64,000 nt of DNA from Idiomarina fontislapidosi (GCF_003226255.1 NZ_QJST01000005.1:62001-126000), one strand, 5' to 3'. Counted from the stretch's first letter, positions 36,094 through 45,521 are shown. Numbers and translations: made by a program. Notes: generated by a model not told the origin, from the letters alone.

Positions 36094-36801
36094 TTATAGC
36101 TTGCTTAAGAACGAACGAATACGCTCTGCATTCTTACCCACATCGCTACGACCGACGCGTGATTTACTGCGAATATCGAGCAGTGTTTCATCATTTTGTG
36201 TTTGAATACGAATCACCACGTCGTCTTTAAAACCAAACCAAGTGGTGGTTGCAGTCGCTTCGATACGGTGCTGTTCATCCGACGTGTCGATAATTTCCCA
36301 GCCCATGTTTTCAGCAACGCTCAGCGCTTTTTGATAGAGTTCATCTGGAGACTTCGGTGACACATAAGTGGTGATATCTGGGTACGCTTCTTTTTGCTGT
36401 TTGGCCGTTTCCTCACCCGCATATTCAACGGGGTTCGGCGCATCAGCTCGTAACGGTGCAATAGCCACAAACTCGGGTGGGTTAACCGTATCTGTTGAGA
36501 TATCGTGAATCGCTGGGACCGAGGTTGCCGTCTGATATTGTGCATAGGGTAAATAAAACGCAATAAACGAAGCGACAATGGCTAAAACACTCAGCCCCGC
36601 GCGGGCACCCTTAGGTCGGCGTACGAACAACGCAATAATATTCAGAACACCGGCACCGATGGCGAGATAAACGGCCCAACGCAGTAACGTAAATGCGCCA
36701 CCTAACGTGAGCCATTCGAGTTGGTAAAGCGGACCGGACAACCCAATTAAAACAACAGAGAGTAAACCGAGGAAAATCAAAATAGAGTGCAACGCTTTCA
36801 T
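36094..36801 (-). CDS. DUF1499 domain-containing membrane protein
   Basis: 235 aa. Residues 1-105 contain about three hydrophobic segments (for example ILIFLGLLSVVLIGLSGPLY). The C-terminal half is the DUF1499 domain, with YQKALSVAENMGWEIID, TTTWFGFKDDVVIRI and the ending IRSKSRVGRSDVGKNAERIR, a strongly conserved signature. Function of the family is unknown. It is the first gene of the tightly spaced run to 26.9 kb; TATAAA about 35 bases upstream may be its -10 element. Confidence 0.85.
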   Translation of the reverse strand: MKALHSILIFLGLLSVVLIGLSGPLYQLEWLTLGGAFTLLRWAVYLAIGAGVLNIIALFVRRPKGARAGLSVLAIVASFIAFYLPYAQYQTATSVPAIHDISTDTVNPPEFVAIAPLRADAPNPVEYAGEETAKQQKEAYPDITTYVSPKSPDELYQKALSVAENMGWEIIDTSDEQHRIEATATTTWFGFKDDVVIRIQTQNDETLLDIRSKSRVGRSDVGKNAERIRSFLSKL

Positions 36802-36865
36802 AGTCTGTCCTGAACAAATTATTGTTTTATAAGATATTAGACTACGAAAGCGCGGTTAAGCCAGA

Positions 36866-37429
36866 TCAACGTATAATGGGTTGTGTATTAGGTTCGTCCA
36901 AACGCTCAATAATTGCACTCGGGATATAAACCGAGCCTACACTGACAACATGCTTACTGTTGATGTCGACTAAGCGTGCATTGGCCAGAACGCCATCACG
37001 ATAGTGACTGTAGGTGCCGACCACCACATGCGTGATAGGTAAAATTTCATCGATCTCAAGGTAATCTCGCGTTAGCGCAAAATCGCCCTGCGGGGTGACA
37101 CGAATAAACTCTGTGGTTTTAAAATCAATAATTGGTAAGTGACGAAATGCCAGTTCACCACGCAGTTGCTCAGACATGACCTGAGCAAAAGGCGTCGCTT
37201 TATTGTAGGCGGACTGCACGCCGACAAAATCGCTGACTGCAATATGGGTTTTTGCCAAATCAATCTGGCTATTACTCACCAATTGTTCAGCGAGCTGCCG
37301 ACTAAAACTATTCGTTGGCGCAGGCGCAGCGCTACCACTACCGAACTCCGCTTTTGCTTCTGGCTTAGGAAGCACCGTACAGCTTGCCAGCACAAATGTC
37401 ATGGCAACCATTAATAATAAGCGCATCAT
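36866..37429 (-). CDS. FlgO-family outer-membrane lipoprotein
   Basis: 187-residue precursor with lipoprotein signal MMRLLLMVAMTFVLASC (lipobox LASC). The rest follows the FlgO pattern: SRQLAEQLVSNSQ, KTHIAVSDFVG, an EQLRGELAFRHLPIIDFKT strand-helix unit, and THVVVGTYSHYRDGVLANAR. FlgO is an outer-membrane component of polar flagella, normally next to flgP. Here the gene is 13 kb away from flgP, in tandem with a second family member (gap 6 bases). Whether it is the working FlgO or a paralogue of other use is open. Confidence 0.75.
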   Translation of the reverse strand: MMRLLLMVAMTFVLASCTVLPKPEAKAEFGSGSAAPAPTNSFSRQLAEQLVSNSQIDLAKTHIAVSDFVGVQSAYNKATPFAQVMSEQLRGELAFRHLPIIDFKTTEFIRVTPQGDFALTRDYLEIDEILPITHVVVGTYSHYRDGVLANARLVDINSKHVVSVGSVYIPSAIIERLDEPNTQPIIR

Positions 37430-37435
37430 TTTCTC

Positions 37436-37987
37436 CTAACGACTTCTTTGTAGGTGCCCATTGACTATCTCTGCACCCTTATTTGTCCAATACAAGTGTT
37501 TGGGCACATAATGGTTTGCCGCCGCTAAAACGGACTGAGAACGACGATCTAACACACGGATACTAAGCATCACACCATCTTCCTCGCGGCTCATTGTACC
37601 AACCAAAACCCAGTCTAATTGGGGATGAAGATTCAGTTTTTCTTTATCATTAGTCAACATGGTGGAACCAGCAGACGTCATCGTCACACCATTTTGTGCA
37701 CGAAAGTCGATAAGCTGGACGTTACGTTCGGCAAGATGGCTGTATAGCAGTTCACTTAATTCATGGCTCACCGCGTAAAGTGCATTTTCGGGAGTCGGTA
37801 GCGCTAAAGTATCCGACATCACCCAACGTGTGATCCCTAGTTGCGCATAACCTTGGTGACCCTGATGCTTGTTCAACTGCAGCACAAGTTGCTGTGACAA
37901 CCTATCGGCAATTTCATCATATGGGCTAATTGAATGCGCTTGCACTGGCACCGCCAACAAGCCGAATAGAATAACCAATATACGCAT
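37436..37987 (-). CDS. FlgO-family exported protein
   Basis: 183-residue precursor with a Sec signal peptide (MRILVILFGLLAVPVQA) but no lipobox cysteine, unlike its neighbour. The mature part shows the same layout: IADRLSQQLVLQLN, GITRWVMSDTLAL, LSELLYSHLAERNVQLIDFR, and LDWVLVGTMSREEDGVMLSI. I chose the ATG at 37987, with AAGAG upstream, because the earlier in-frame GTG would place a basic stretch before the signal peptide. Downstream of a LytTR regulator gene (gap 63). Confidence 0.72.
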   Translation of the reverse strand: MRILVILFGLLAVPVQAHSISPYDEIADRLSQQLVLQLNKHQGHQGYAQLGITRWVMSDTLALPTPENALYAVSHELSELLYSHLAERNVQLIDFRAQNGVTMTSAGSTMLTNDKEKLNLHPQLDWVLVGTMSREEDGVMLSIRVLDRRSQSVLAAANHYVPKHLYWTNKGAEIVNGHLQRSR

Positions 37988-38050
37988 AGGGTGTCTCTTT
38001 ATTAAACGTGATATCACCCTATCGGCTTGTGGCAGAAAAAATTTAGTGTT

Positions 38051-38479
38051 TTAGGTGGTAGACACAATGCCTAAGCTTCGAAAGATACTCTCGCGATAAG
38101 ACTGACCGATGCGCACCTCGTCACCATTGCTGAGCACCAGTAATGTGAGCCGACCCAGTTCACTGGTGATTTCTCTAACGTGGTTTAAATTGACGATCAC
38201 ACTGCGGTGAGCGCGCTGAAACTGTGCAGCACGAAGTGTTTCAGCAACGTTTTTCATGGTATCGCGATGAAGCAGACGTTCTTGCGATGTATGCACCTCA
38301 ACGTAATTGGCAGCCCCTTTGATACAAATAATATCGGTCAGGGGAATAAAAACAATTTTACCTACCATCCTCACGGGAAATACGTTATCCATCTTACGCC
38401 AGCATCCATCAGGCTCATAAAGGTTTAACTCATGATGGTATGGCACCCAGTTCAAGATGGGATATTTTGTGACTAACAC
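38051..38479 (-). CDS. Stand-alone LytTR DNA-binding regulator
   Basis: 142 aa with only one recognisable domain: LytTR at about 35-140, with VFIPLTDIICIKGAANYVEV, the RAHRSVIVNLNHVREI motif, and EVRIGQSYRESIF at the end. No receiver domain or membrane segment precedes it, so it is not a classical response regulator. LytTR proteins bind paired direct repeats. The start is a GTG with AAGGTG upstream; an ATG at codon 30 is the alternative. It stands upstream of the FlgO-family pair and next to the receptor block; a candidate site is at 45488-45521. Confidence 0.85.
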   Translation of the reverse strand: MLVTKYPILNWVPYHHELNLYEPDGCWRKMDNVFPVRMVGKIVFIPLTDIICIKGAANYVEVHTSQERLLHRDTMKNVAETLRAAQFQRAHRSVIVNLNHVREITSELGRLTLLVLSNGDEVRIGQSYRESIFRSLGIVSTT

Positions 38480-38558
38480 GACACCTTATACCTCAAACAC
38501 TACATTTTAAGAGATATATAATGGTGTATGTGAGCCCTTTATTCTGTAATACAAAAAC

Positions 38559-38582
38559 AAAAAAAGCCCTCCGAAGGAGGGC
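38559..38582 (-). terminator. Rho-independent terminator of the first large receptor gene
   Basis: GCCCTCC and GGAGGGC stem around a 3-base loop, followed on the minus strand by seven Ts. It lies 24 bases after the receptor stop and precedes the LytTR gene. Confidence 0.88.
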
Positions 38583-38605
38583 TTTTGAACATATCGATTC
38601 GTTGA

Positions 38606-41470
38606 TTAGAAACGATAGTTAATGCCAGCTGTGATACGACGTCCGCGTAGGTCGTAGTATGCACCTTGGTCATATGCAAACGGAGTTTGCGGTGGGATAC
38701 GGTCAAACATGTTCTGGATGCCCGCACGCACTTGTAGACCTGAAGTAATATCGTAACGAGCAGTCAAACCCCAAGTGGTGTATGACGGAATCTCGTTGTA
38801 GTTATTAACTTCTGGATCCCAATCGCGATCCGCAACTGTTGCATGACGGTAGTTACCGATCAACACAGCAGAGAAGTCACCAATTTTATAATCAGTGATG
38901 AAACGACCTTTCCAACGTGGGCGAGATTGCTCACCAGTTAGCACTTGAAGGTCTTCTTCAAAGCCGGTGCTGTTGAATTGACGCTTGTCTAAGTAGGTAG
39001 AGATAACACGGAAGTTAAATGCACCAAACTCAGTGTCAAAACCGTAAGCCGCTTCGATATCTACACCGGTAGTTTCACTTGATGCAGAGTTAACTGGTTT
39101 TTCGAAATAGTTAACGATTTCGAAGTTGTTCGGATCACGTTCGATTAATGGGCAGAATGCGTTGTCTAAAGTAGACGCTTGATAGCAGTACTGCACAACC
39201 TGAGGACCAGAGAAGTACTGGATCATGTTTTCCATATCGAATGACCAGTAGTCAACTGTAAGACTCAAGTCATCAACAAATGAAGGCGTCCAAACAACAC
39301 CAACAGTGATGTCTTTTGCAACTTCGTTGACCAAGTCTTCGTTACCTACGATGAAGCCAGGCTGAGTAACACCTTTCCACTCATCAGATGGTTCGAAACC
39401 TTCTGGAATACCTTGCGCACGACAGTTTGCGATAATGTTGTCCTGATATTTTGGATTCGCATTATCGATGTTGCTTTGTGAACATGGATCAGAAAGGCTA
39501 CGGAACGTTTGTCCTGGAGGCGCGTACAACTCAGAGATGTTAGGCGCACGAACTGATTTTGAACGGTTCAAACGAACACGGAAGTCGTCGTTTAACGCGT
39601 AGTTCAAACCAATTTTCCATGCATCATCAGTACCAGAAGTCGAGTAGTCCATGTAGCGATATGCAGTTTCTAACGTCAATGACTGAACGTATTCCATATC
39701 AGCTAACAATGGGATTGAGAACTCAGCAGAAGCTTCTGACACATCGAACTCACCCGATAACGGCTGAGACTGGTTGTTAAACAACAAGCCTGCACGCATT
39801 GCTGGATCAGGCAATGTTTCAGAACGCTCTTCACGGTACTCAGCACTGAATGCTGCTGCGATTGGACCTGCCGGCAACATGAACATATCACCCGTTACCG
39901 TTGCACCAAATACAGTTTGACCGATTTCAGCTTCACGGATAGCGTCGGTTGCAACGTAGTCATAAGCTTCTTGGCTATACTGGTTACGACCAAAGATGTT
40001 CAAAGGTAAACAGCCATTTGCACGTGCGATTTCGTCACGACAAACAATTTCACCATCGACTTCTACAGCGTCGATTGCATCGTAGAAACGCTGTTCAAAC
40101 ATTTCGCCGTACCAACGGGTATCTGCTTGTACTTCGCCCACTGTTGCATATGCGTTGTAGAACCAAGTGTCTGTTAATGAGCCTTCAAGGCCTAGAGCGA
40201 TACGTGAAGTCGTACGATCTTGGCTGTACTGACGGTTACCGAAGTCCTGTGCTAGATAATAACCACCAACAACACCGCCTGCAGCATTGATCTCATCTTG
40301 TGCTTCTTGCGGTAAGAACGGGTTATCAGCATAAATTGGTAAGCCACCGAAGAATGCAGGTGAACTCTCACCGTAAGCTTGGCTGTTTGCCCAGTTTACT
40401 TCCATCGTTAACGCGTGGTCACGGTTAATATCGTAGTTGACGATAGTCGAGAAGTTGACTCGGTCAAGCGGTGTTCTCAAGTAACCGTTTTCGATGAAGC
40501 TATAGCCATCACCTTCACCAATATAGTAGTTGGTGTTAGTTGTTCCAGGAGGACCTGCTGGTAATACTTCACCTTCTTCGAATGGACGTAATTGACCATC
40601 GTTAGAGAAAGTATAGTGACCAGTTGGACCAAAGAAGTCTACGGTACGGCTATAGAAGCGCAGTGATTGAGGTGCATACGCATAAACAACACGTGCTGGG
40701 ATACCATCGGTGTTATCGACGTTTTCTGGGTTTGCAATGGTAACAGGACCATTTACATACCAATCACGGTCACTACCTTTGATTTGCTTCTGACGAGCCC
40801 AGCTCAGGTTAGTGATGAACGTTGCTTTACCTTCTTCTGAACCGAAAGTAAATGAAGCGAACTCATCTTCACCACCGCTTTGAGTCGGTTGGCTAGTAGA
40901 AACATCTAGCTCGATACCGTCAAACGATTTCTTAGTGATGATGTTAACAACACCAGCGACTGCGTCAGAACCGTAAACGGCCGATGCACCACCCGTGGTG
41001 ATCTCGATACGCTCGATCATCGCAGTTGGGATGTTGTTTAAGTCAACTGCAGAAGAACCTGGTGAACCACCGATGAAACGGCGACCATTCACAAGTACTA
41101 GCGTACGCTCACTACCTAAGCCACGTAAGTCAGTGTTGTTCAAACCACTGGCGAAGATGGTGTTGTTACTGGTTTCTGGCGAGATACCTACACTTGATGA
41201 AGGTAAGTCATTCAACAAGTCAGCTACGTTGTTAACACCCGCGTCAATTAGCGAGTCGCCTGAGATAACTGTTACAGGCGTCGGTGCTAATTCGCCGATA
41301 CGTTTGATACGAGAACCTGTAACCTCAATGCGCTCTACATCTTCTGCATTTTGGTTTTCAGTGTTGCTCGATTGGTCTTGTGCTAAAGCAGGCACTGCGA
41401 TAAACGCAGAACTTACACCTGCCATTAGAATCGTTCTGATAGAACGAGCCAATAATGACTGTTCGTTCAT
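38606..41470 (-). CDS. TonB-dependent receptor, large (1 of 4)
   Basis: 954-residue outer-membrane receptor. The signal peptide is at about 1-30 (ending ALA-Q), then RIEVTGSRIKRIGE as TonB-box region, a plug at about 60-180 with VLVNGRRFIGGSPG and AVYGSDAVAGVVNI, and a long barrel ending GRRITAGINYRF. Many tyrosines, asparagines and acidic residues in the barrel and the VTGSRIKR box place it with the large receptors of marine Alteromonadales and Xanthomonas, often used for peptide or glycan fragments. The ligand is unknown. Own terminator; GGGGAG before the ATG. Confidence 0.92.
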   Translation of the reverse strand: MNEQSLLARSIRTILMAGVSSAFIAVPALAQDQSSNTENQNAEDVERIEVTGSRIKRIGELAPTPVTVISGDSLIDAGVNNVADLLNDLPSSSVGISPETSNNTIFASGLNNTDLRGLGSERTLVLVNGRRFIGGSPGSSAVDLNNIPTAMIERIEITTGGASAVYGSDAVAGVVNIITKKSFDGIELDVSTSQPTQSGGEDEFASFTFGSEEGKATFITNLSWARQKQIKGSDRDWYVNGPVTIANPENVDNTDGIPARVVYAYAPQSLRFYSRTVDFFGPTGHYTFSNDGQLRPFEEGEVLPAGPPGTTNTNYYIGEGDGYSFIENGYLRTPLDRVNFSTIVNYDINRDHALTMEVNWANSQAYGESSPAFFGGLPIYADNPFLPQEAQDEINAAGGVVGGYYLAQDFGNRQYSQDRTTSRIALGLEGSLTDTWFYNAYATVGEVQADTRWYGEMFEQRFYDAIDAVEVDGEIVCRDEIARANGCLPLNIFGRNQYSQEAYDYVATDAIREAEIGQTVFGATVTGDMFMLPAGPIAAAFSAEYREERSETLPDPAMRAGLLFNNQSQPLSGEFDVSEASAEFSIPLLADMEYVQSLTLETAYRYMDYSTSGTDDAWKIGLNYALNDDFRVRLNRSKSVRAPNISELYAPPGQTFRSLSDPCSQSNIDNANPKYQDNIIANCRAQGIPEGFEPSDEWKGVTQPGFIVGNEDLVNEVAKDITVGVVWTPSFVDDLSLTVDYWSFDMENMIQYFSGPQVVQYCYQASTLDNAFCPLIERDPNNFEIVNYFEKPVNSASSETTGVDIEAAYGFDTEFGAFNFRVISTYLDKRQFNSTGFEEDLQVLTGEQSRPRWKGRFITDYKIGDFSAVLIGNYRHATVADRDWDPEVNNYNEIPSYTTWGLTARYDITSGLQVRAGIQNMFDRIPPQTPFAYDQGAYYDLRGRRITAGINYRF

Positions 41471-41631
41471 GTTCAGTCTCCCCGAATAATTTATTATTAT
41501 TACGACAAAATAACTTTATTTATATAGTCGTTATTCAACGCAGCCCTTTGCTAGACTGCGCTCAAAGAGAAGAAGAACATATTTTTAATAACAAGGCAAC
41601 CTTTTTATAACACTTGGGCTACAAAAGATCG

Positions 41632-42561
41632 TTATTTGATCGCTTGCAGGCAATAGCCTACAACACCGGTCTCTGGGAACTCAACATCCTGTACTACAAC
41701 GCGCTTATAGCCCGCTTGTTCCGCTAGCTTCATAAGCTGATCCGCAGATTTTACCTGTGCTACCGCATCAACCATGGTACTCAACTGTTGATGATGCAGC
41801 TTCAGATTAGTGAGGTAGTCATTGTATACCTGCCGTGCCTCAAGCTTTTTACCTTTTGAGGCGGCTTGTAAAATATGTCGTACAGCGGGTACGAAGTTAC
41901 TGCGCCCAAATGCCGGATTTTTGCGATAAGTGTGTGCCAGTTCATCCAGCTTACGTTGCGATAACGCTGCCTGTTTACCGAGCGGCTTACCCCGCGCTTC
42001 TAAAATCGCTGTATATAAAGAGAAAACGTGCTTCTCTAAATGACGGATGAGCGGCGGCATTACTTCAAAAATAGCCTTGTTATTTCGAACTAACGAGGAC
42101 TCAGGTGAATGGACGAGCGCAACTAACGCGCCATCTTTTTTAAGTTGCCCGTGTAAATGCTTTAACCCCTCGCTCAGCGGCCCATACTCAAGACCAAAAT
42201 GCGACACGACGGTACCGATCTTCTTGTTACCGGTTAGCTTAAACGTTTCGTAAGGCGTGCGCTCACGAATATCGAGTGCAGGATTAATCGGCTTCAACGC
42301 CGCTTTATCAACGCCAATGAAAGTCCATTTCGACTTATTCTTTTCCTCTTTATATTCATTAAGCCATTGCAGCACGATCCCGTTACCACAACCCACATCA
42401 ACGATAGGTGATTTAGGTTCAAACTCTTCCATACGCTCACGCCAAAACTTGCGCATCTGGTAACGTTGCAACGAGGTATTCTTGTTTAAATAACTTGCTT
42501 CTGCACCCGAGCGCCAATAACTATCCCACGCGTTGGGCTGTTGTTGAGTGTTCTTATTCAT
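41632..42561 (-). CDS. Class I SAM-dependent methyltransferase
   Basis: 309-residue cytoplasmic protein. The SAM-binding motif is at about 50-60 (IVDVGCGNGIVLQWL); the following acidic position is in FIGVDKAALKP. The rest is helical, without a recognisable substrate domain. It lies between two large receptor genes, 161 bases upstream of the first receptor's ATG. It may have been carried there independently; I see no terminator at its own 3' end. Substrate unknown. Confidence 0.82.
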   Translation of the reverse strand: MNKNTQQQPNAWDSYWRSGAEASYLNKNTSLQRYQMRKFWRERMEEFEPKSPIVDVGCGNGIVLQWLNEYKEEKNKSKWTFIGVDKAALKPINPALDIRERTPYETFKLTGNKKIGTVVSHFGLEYGPLSEGLKHLHGQLKKDGALVALVHSPESSLVRNNKAIFEVMPPLIRHLEKHVFSLYTAILEARGKPLGKQAALSQRKLDELAHTYRKNPAFGRSNFVPAVRHILQAASKGKKLEARQVYNDYLTNLKLHHQQLSTMVDAVAQVKSADQLMKLAEQAGYKRVVVQDVEFPETGVVGYCLQAIK

Positions 42562-42623
42562 ATACTGCTCTTGTGGTTATGGTTTTAAACGAACATCCCT
42601 ATCATACCCCGATAATCACGCAT

Positions 42624-42652
42624 AAAAAAAGACTCCCGAAGGAGCCTTTTTT
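42624..42652 (-). terminator. Rho-independent terminator of the second large receptor gene
   Basis: On the minus strand GGCTCC-TTCG-GGAGTC (one G-T pair) forms a stable tetraloop hairpin, followed by TTTTTTT. T-rich flanks on both sides mean it could also stop plus-strand transcription. Confidence 0.82.
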
Positions 42653-42668
42653 AAAACAATCCGTTCGA

Positions 42669-45326
42669 TTAGAACTTGATTTGATAACCCGCTACGAATT
42701 CACGACCAATATGGCCACGAACGTATAGCTCTGGGTTAGTGTATTCACCGCTGCTGTTAAGCACTGGTTCTTCATCAAACAGGTTACGCACGCCAAGTGT
42801 CGCCTTACCATACTGACCTAAGTTGTATGAGAAAGTAACGTTGTGGTACGTCGTAGACTCAAGCTCGCCAACAAAGTTGTAGTTGAAGCACTGAGAATCA
42901 CCACATGAGGTGTCAAGTACGTCAGTCTCACCTGTTGAGTCGATGTAGTCTGATGTCCAAGTCACGTTGAAGTCGTTGATTGCGTATTGCAACATCAACT
43001 GTGAACGTAACTCAGGTGCACCTGAAGAACCTGCCATATCTTGGCTTGGACCGCCGAAGTATACATCTTCTTCAACTTCCATCATGTACGTAGTACCGAA
43101 GGTCGCGTTGAATAAGCCAGCACCGAGTGGGTACTCAGCCGCTACTTCAAAATCGAACCCTTTACGTGCCAAAATCGCGCCGTTTTCTGTACGCGTGTAC
43201 ACATCGCCATCGATTGAACCATTTGCACGACGTTGTAGGTCGAATGCCGGGTTAGCCGCCAAGAACGAGTCCAAGTTGCCGCCAAGTTCGATGTTAATCA
43301 AGTCTTGTACAGTCACATCAGAGATTACGTTCTCAACTTGTAGGTCGAAGTAATCAAGGCGGAAGTCCCAGTTCTCAAGACCTGAGTATACGATACCCGC
43401 GTTGATGTATTCTGACTCTTCTGGACCTAGGTTACGGTTGCTCTGTACCTGGTTATCAATCTGAATCTCAGGACACTCGGTTAACGCGACGCCGGCAGTT
43501 TGACATGCAACATAATCATACGCGTAAGTTGCTGAGTACTGATCTTGTGCAGACAGCTCTTCTAATGAAGGTGCACGGAAGCCTTCGCTGTATGATGCAC
43601 GGATCAATAAGTCATCCATTGGACGGTATTCAGCTTTCAGGCTGCTGGTCGTTGCAGTTCCGAAGTCACTGTAATCGTCATAACGGAAAGCTGCGCTTAC
43701 AGTTAAGTCATACGTGAACGGCATCGCTACTTCGTAGAAGTATGCTTGTACGTTGCGATCTTCTGCTGCAGAGTTACCCGCACCGCCGCCAACTAAACCG
43801 GCTTCAGACTGCGCATCGTAGCTGTTTTCGAACACTTGGTCATACATTTCCCAACCGACATAGTGAGAAACCATACCACCGGCCAACTCGCCTGCATTAA
43901 AGCCGAAGCCCGCATAGTAGTGATCGAAAATCGTTTTGCCTTCGGTCAAGGTAGTGATACCGATCTTGTCAGAGTTTTCTGCAGAGAACGGGTCCTCACC
44001 TTCAGCGGCTAACCAGTTCAACGCTGAATTGCTCAAGTAATCACGACCGACTGTTTTGTAATCCATCTCTGCACGCTGGTAGTAAACTTCCCAGTCGATG
44101 TTGTCGAGTGCAAAACCACGGAAACCAACCACGTAATCCTGTTGATAGTCATCAACATAACCGTCACGGTTACCTACGGGGTACCAACGGAAGTAGCCGA
44201 CTTCTAGCTCTTCGTCATATGGGTTGTGTGAAGCGTCTGCTGGAATATTTTCCCAAGGCGCTGCTGCGGGTGCATAACGACCAAATGAGCTGTTCTTAGC
44301 GAACAAACCACGCATGTACATTTCGATGTCATCAGTAATCTTGTAGTTACCGTTAACCATCAAAGAGTTACGATCGGTCGATGCCATGTTCGTTGATACG
44401 CCTGCGAACGCGTAACCACACACAGTACCGCCGCCAACGCCGCCGAATGATGTACCTTGGTCAAGTACACCGACGAAACCTTCAACATTGTTTGCCAGAT
44501 CACCACAAAGAGGTGACGCTTCATAGTTACCTTGAGGGTTTACAAGCGTCGCACCGTAGTAAGAGATACCGATGGTCTCGTCATAGATCGAGATCAAGCC
44601 GTCGCCGTTCTCGTCGTTCATTTGTGGTGCAGTGTACGGACGGTCACGGTCATAAATGGCATCACGCGTTTGATGCTCAAACACCATGGTCAAGTTACCG
44701 CGTTCAGACGAAGTACCCGCAGTAATGCTGAAGCTCTCGTTATCGCCGCCTTCAGCTTCTGGACGACCGACTTGCGTATTAACTGCTACGCCTTCGAAAT
44801 CGTCTTTCAAAATAATGTTTACAACACCCGCTACAGCGTCAGAACCGTATACCGCAGAAGCACCATCTTTTAGTACTTCGATACGCTCGACAGCGGCCAT
44901 TGGAATGGTGCTTAAGTTTGCAGAAGAGCCACCTAATGAAGGTGAACCTGCAACACGCTTACCATCTAAAAGTACCAAAGTACGGCTAGCGCCTACACCT
45001 AAAAGGTTTACGGTAGATTGCGATTGTGCGCTGCTACCTGAACTTGGTACGAACGAACCAAATGAGTTCGACGTTAAGTTACGCAATGCGTCTGATACAG
45101 ACAAACGGCCTTGGTCAGACAATTGTTCTGCTGAAATCACTTCGACAGGTGAAGCACTCTCGAGGTCTGAGCGCTTGATACGTGAACCTGTTACTTGAAT
45201 TTTTTCGATGTTGCTTGATGATGCTTGAGCATCAACGTTGTCCTGAGCTACAGCGACTGCAGGTGCAGCTAAACTGCCCGCCACAGCGAGAGCGGTAAGG
45301 CTCTTGCGGAAGGTACTGTTAGTCAT
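42669..45326 (-). CDS. TonB-dependent receptor, large (2 of 4)
   Basis: 885 aa. Signal peptide at about 1-27 (ending AVA-Q), then KIQVTGSRIKRSDLESASPV, plug with TLVLLDGKRVAGSPSLGG and AVYGSDAVAGVVNIIL, and a barrel ending YQIKF. It is of the same VTGSRIKR class as its neighbours but distinct in sequence. Its 287-base upstream region is the longest among the receptors here and contains a pair of 14-base direct repeats at 45488-45521. Own terminator; GGGAG before the ATG. Confidence 0.92.
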   Translation of the reverse strand: MTNSTFRKSLTALAVAGSLAAPAVAVAQDNVDAQASSSNIEKIQVTGSRIKRSDLESASPVEVISAEQLSDQGRLSVSDALRNLTSNSFGSFVPSSGSSAQSQSTVNLLGVGASRTLVLLDGKRVAGSPSLGGSSANLSTIPMAAVERIEVLKDGASAVYGSDAVAGVVNIILKDDFEGVAVNTQVGRPEAEGGDNESFSITAGTSSERGNLTMVFEHQTRDAIYDRDRPYTAPQMNDENGDGLISIYDETIGISYYGATLVNPQGNYEASPLCGDLANNVEGFVGVLDQGTSFGGVGGGTVCGYAFAGVSTNMASTDRNSLMVNGNYKITDDIEMYMRGLFAKNSSFGRYAPAAAPWENIPADASHNPYDEELEVGYFRWYPVGNRDGYVDDYQQDYVVGFRGFALDNIDWEVYYQRAEMDYKTVGRDYLSNSALNWLAAEGEDPFSAENSDKIGITTLTEGKTIFDHYYAGFGFNAGELAGGMVSHYVGWEMYDQVFENSYDAQSEAGLVGGGAGNSAAEDRNVQAYFYEVAMPFTYDLTVSAAFRYDDYSDFGTATTSSLKAEYRPMDDLLIRASYSEGFRAPSLEELSAQDQYSATYAYDYVACQTAGVALTECPEIQIDNQVQSNRNLGPEESEYINAGIVYSGLENWDFRLDYFDLQVENVISDVTVQDLINIELGGNLDSFLAANPAFDLQRRANGSIDGDVYTRTENGAILARKGFDFEVAAEYPLGAGLFNATFGTTYMMEVEEDVYFGGPSQDMAGSSGAPELRSQLMLQYAINDFNVTWTSDYIDSTGETDVLDTSCGDSQCFNYNFVGELESTTYHNVTFSYNLGQYGKATLGVRNLFDEEPVLNSSGEYTNPELYVRGHIGREFVAGYQIKF

Positions 45327-45487
45327 GTTTTTACTCCCTGGTGTATGTTCTTATTCTGTCATGAACTAAGTTCGCGACTTGAACTAGAGGGCATCGCTAA
45401 GTTGAGGTCTTAGAAATACCGAGCAAGACTTTTAACGCTAGCAGAAGGGAAATTCAACTAAATGACTATAAACAGTGTGCTGTTTGG

Positions 45488-45521
45488 CTACTTTTTGGTC
45501 TGAATGTCTACTTGTTGGTCT
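45488..45521. repeat. Paired 14-base direct repeats upstream of the second large receptor gene
   Basis: CTACTTTTTGGTCT and CTACTTGTTGGTCT (one mismatch) repeat with a 20-base period. Spaced direct repeats near one or two helical turns are what LytTR-type regulators bind, and a LytTR gene lies 7 kb away. They lie about 160-195 bases before the receptor ATG. I see no second copy of the pair before the other receptors. Confidence 0.6.

Noticed and set aside
36802-36865. Fur box before the run with the siderophore-type receptor
   Set aside because: I looked for GATAAT-type repeats in the 64-base upstream gap and found none convincing.
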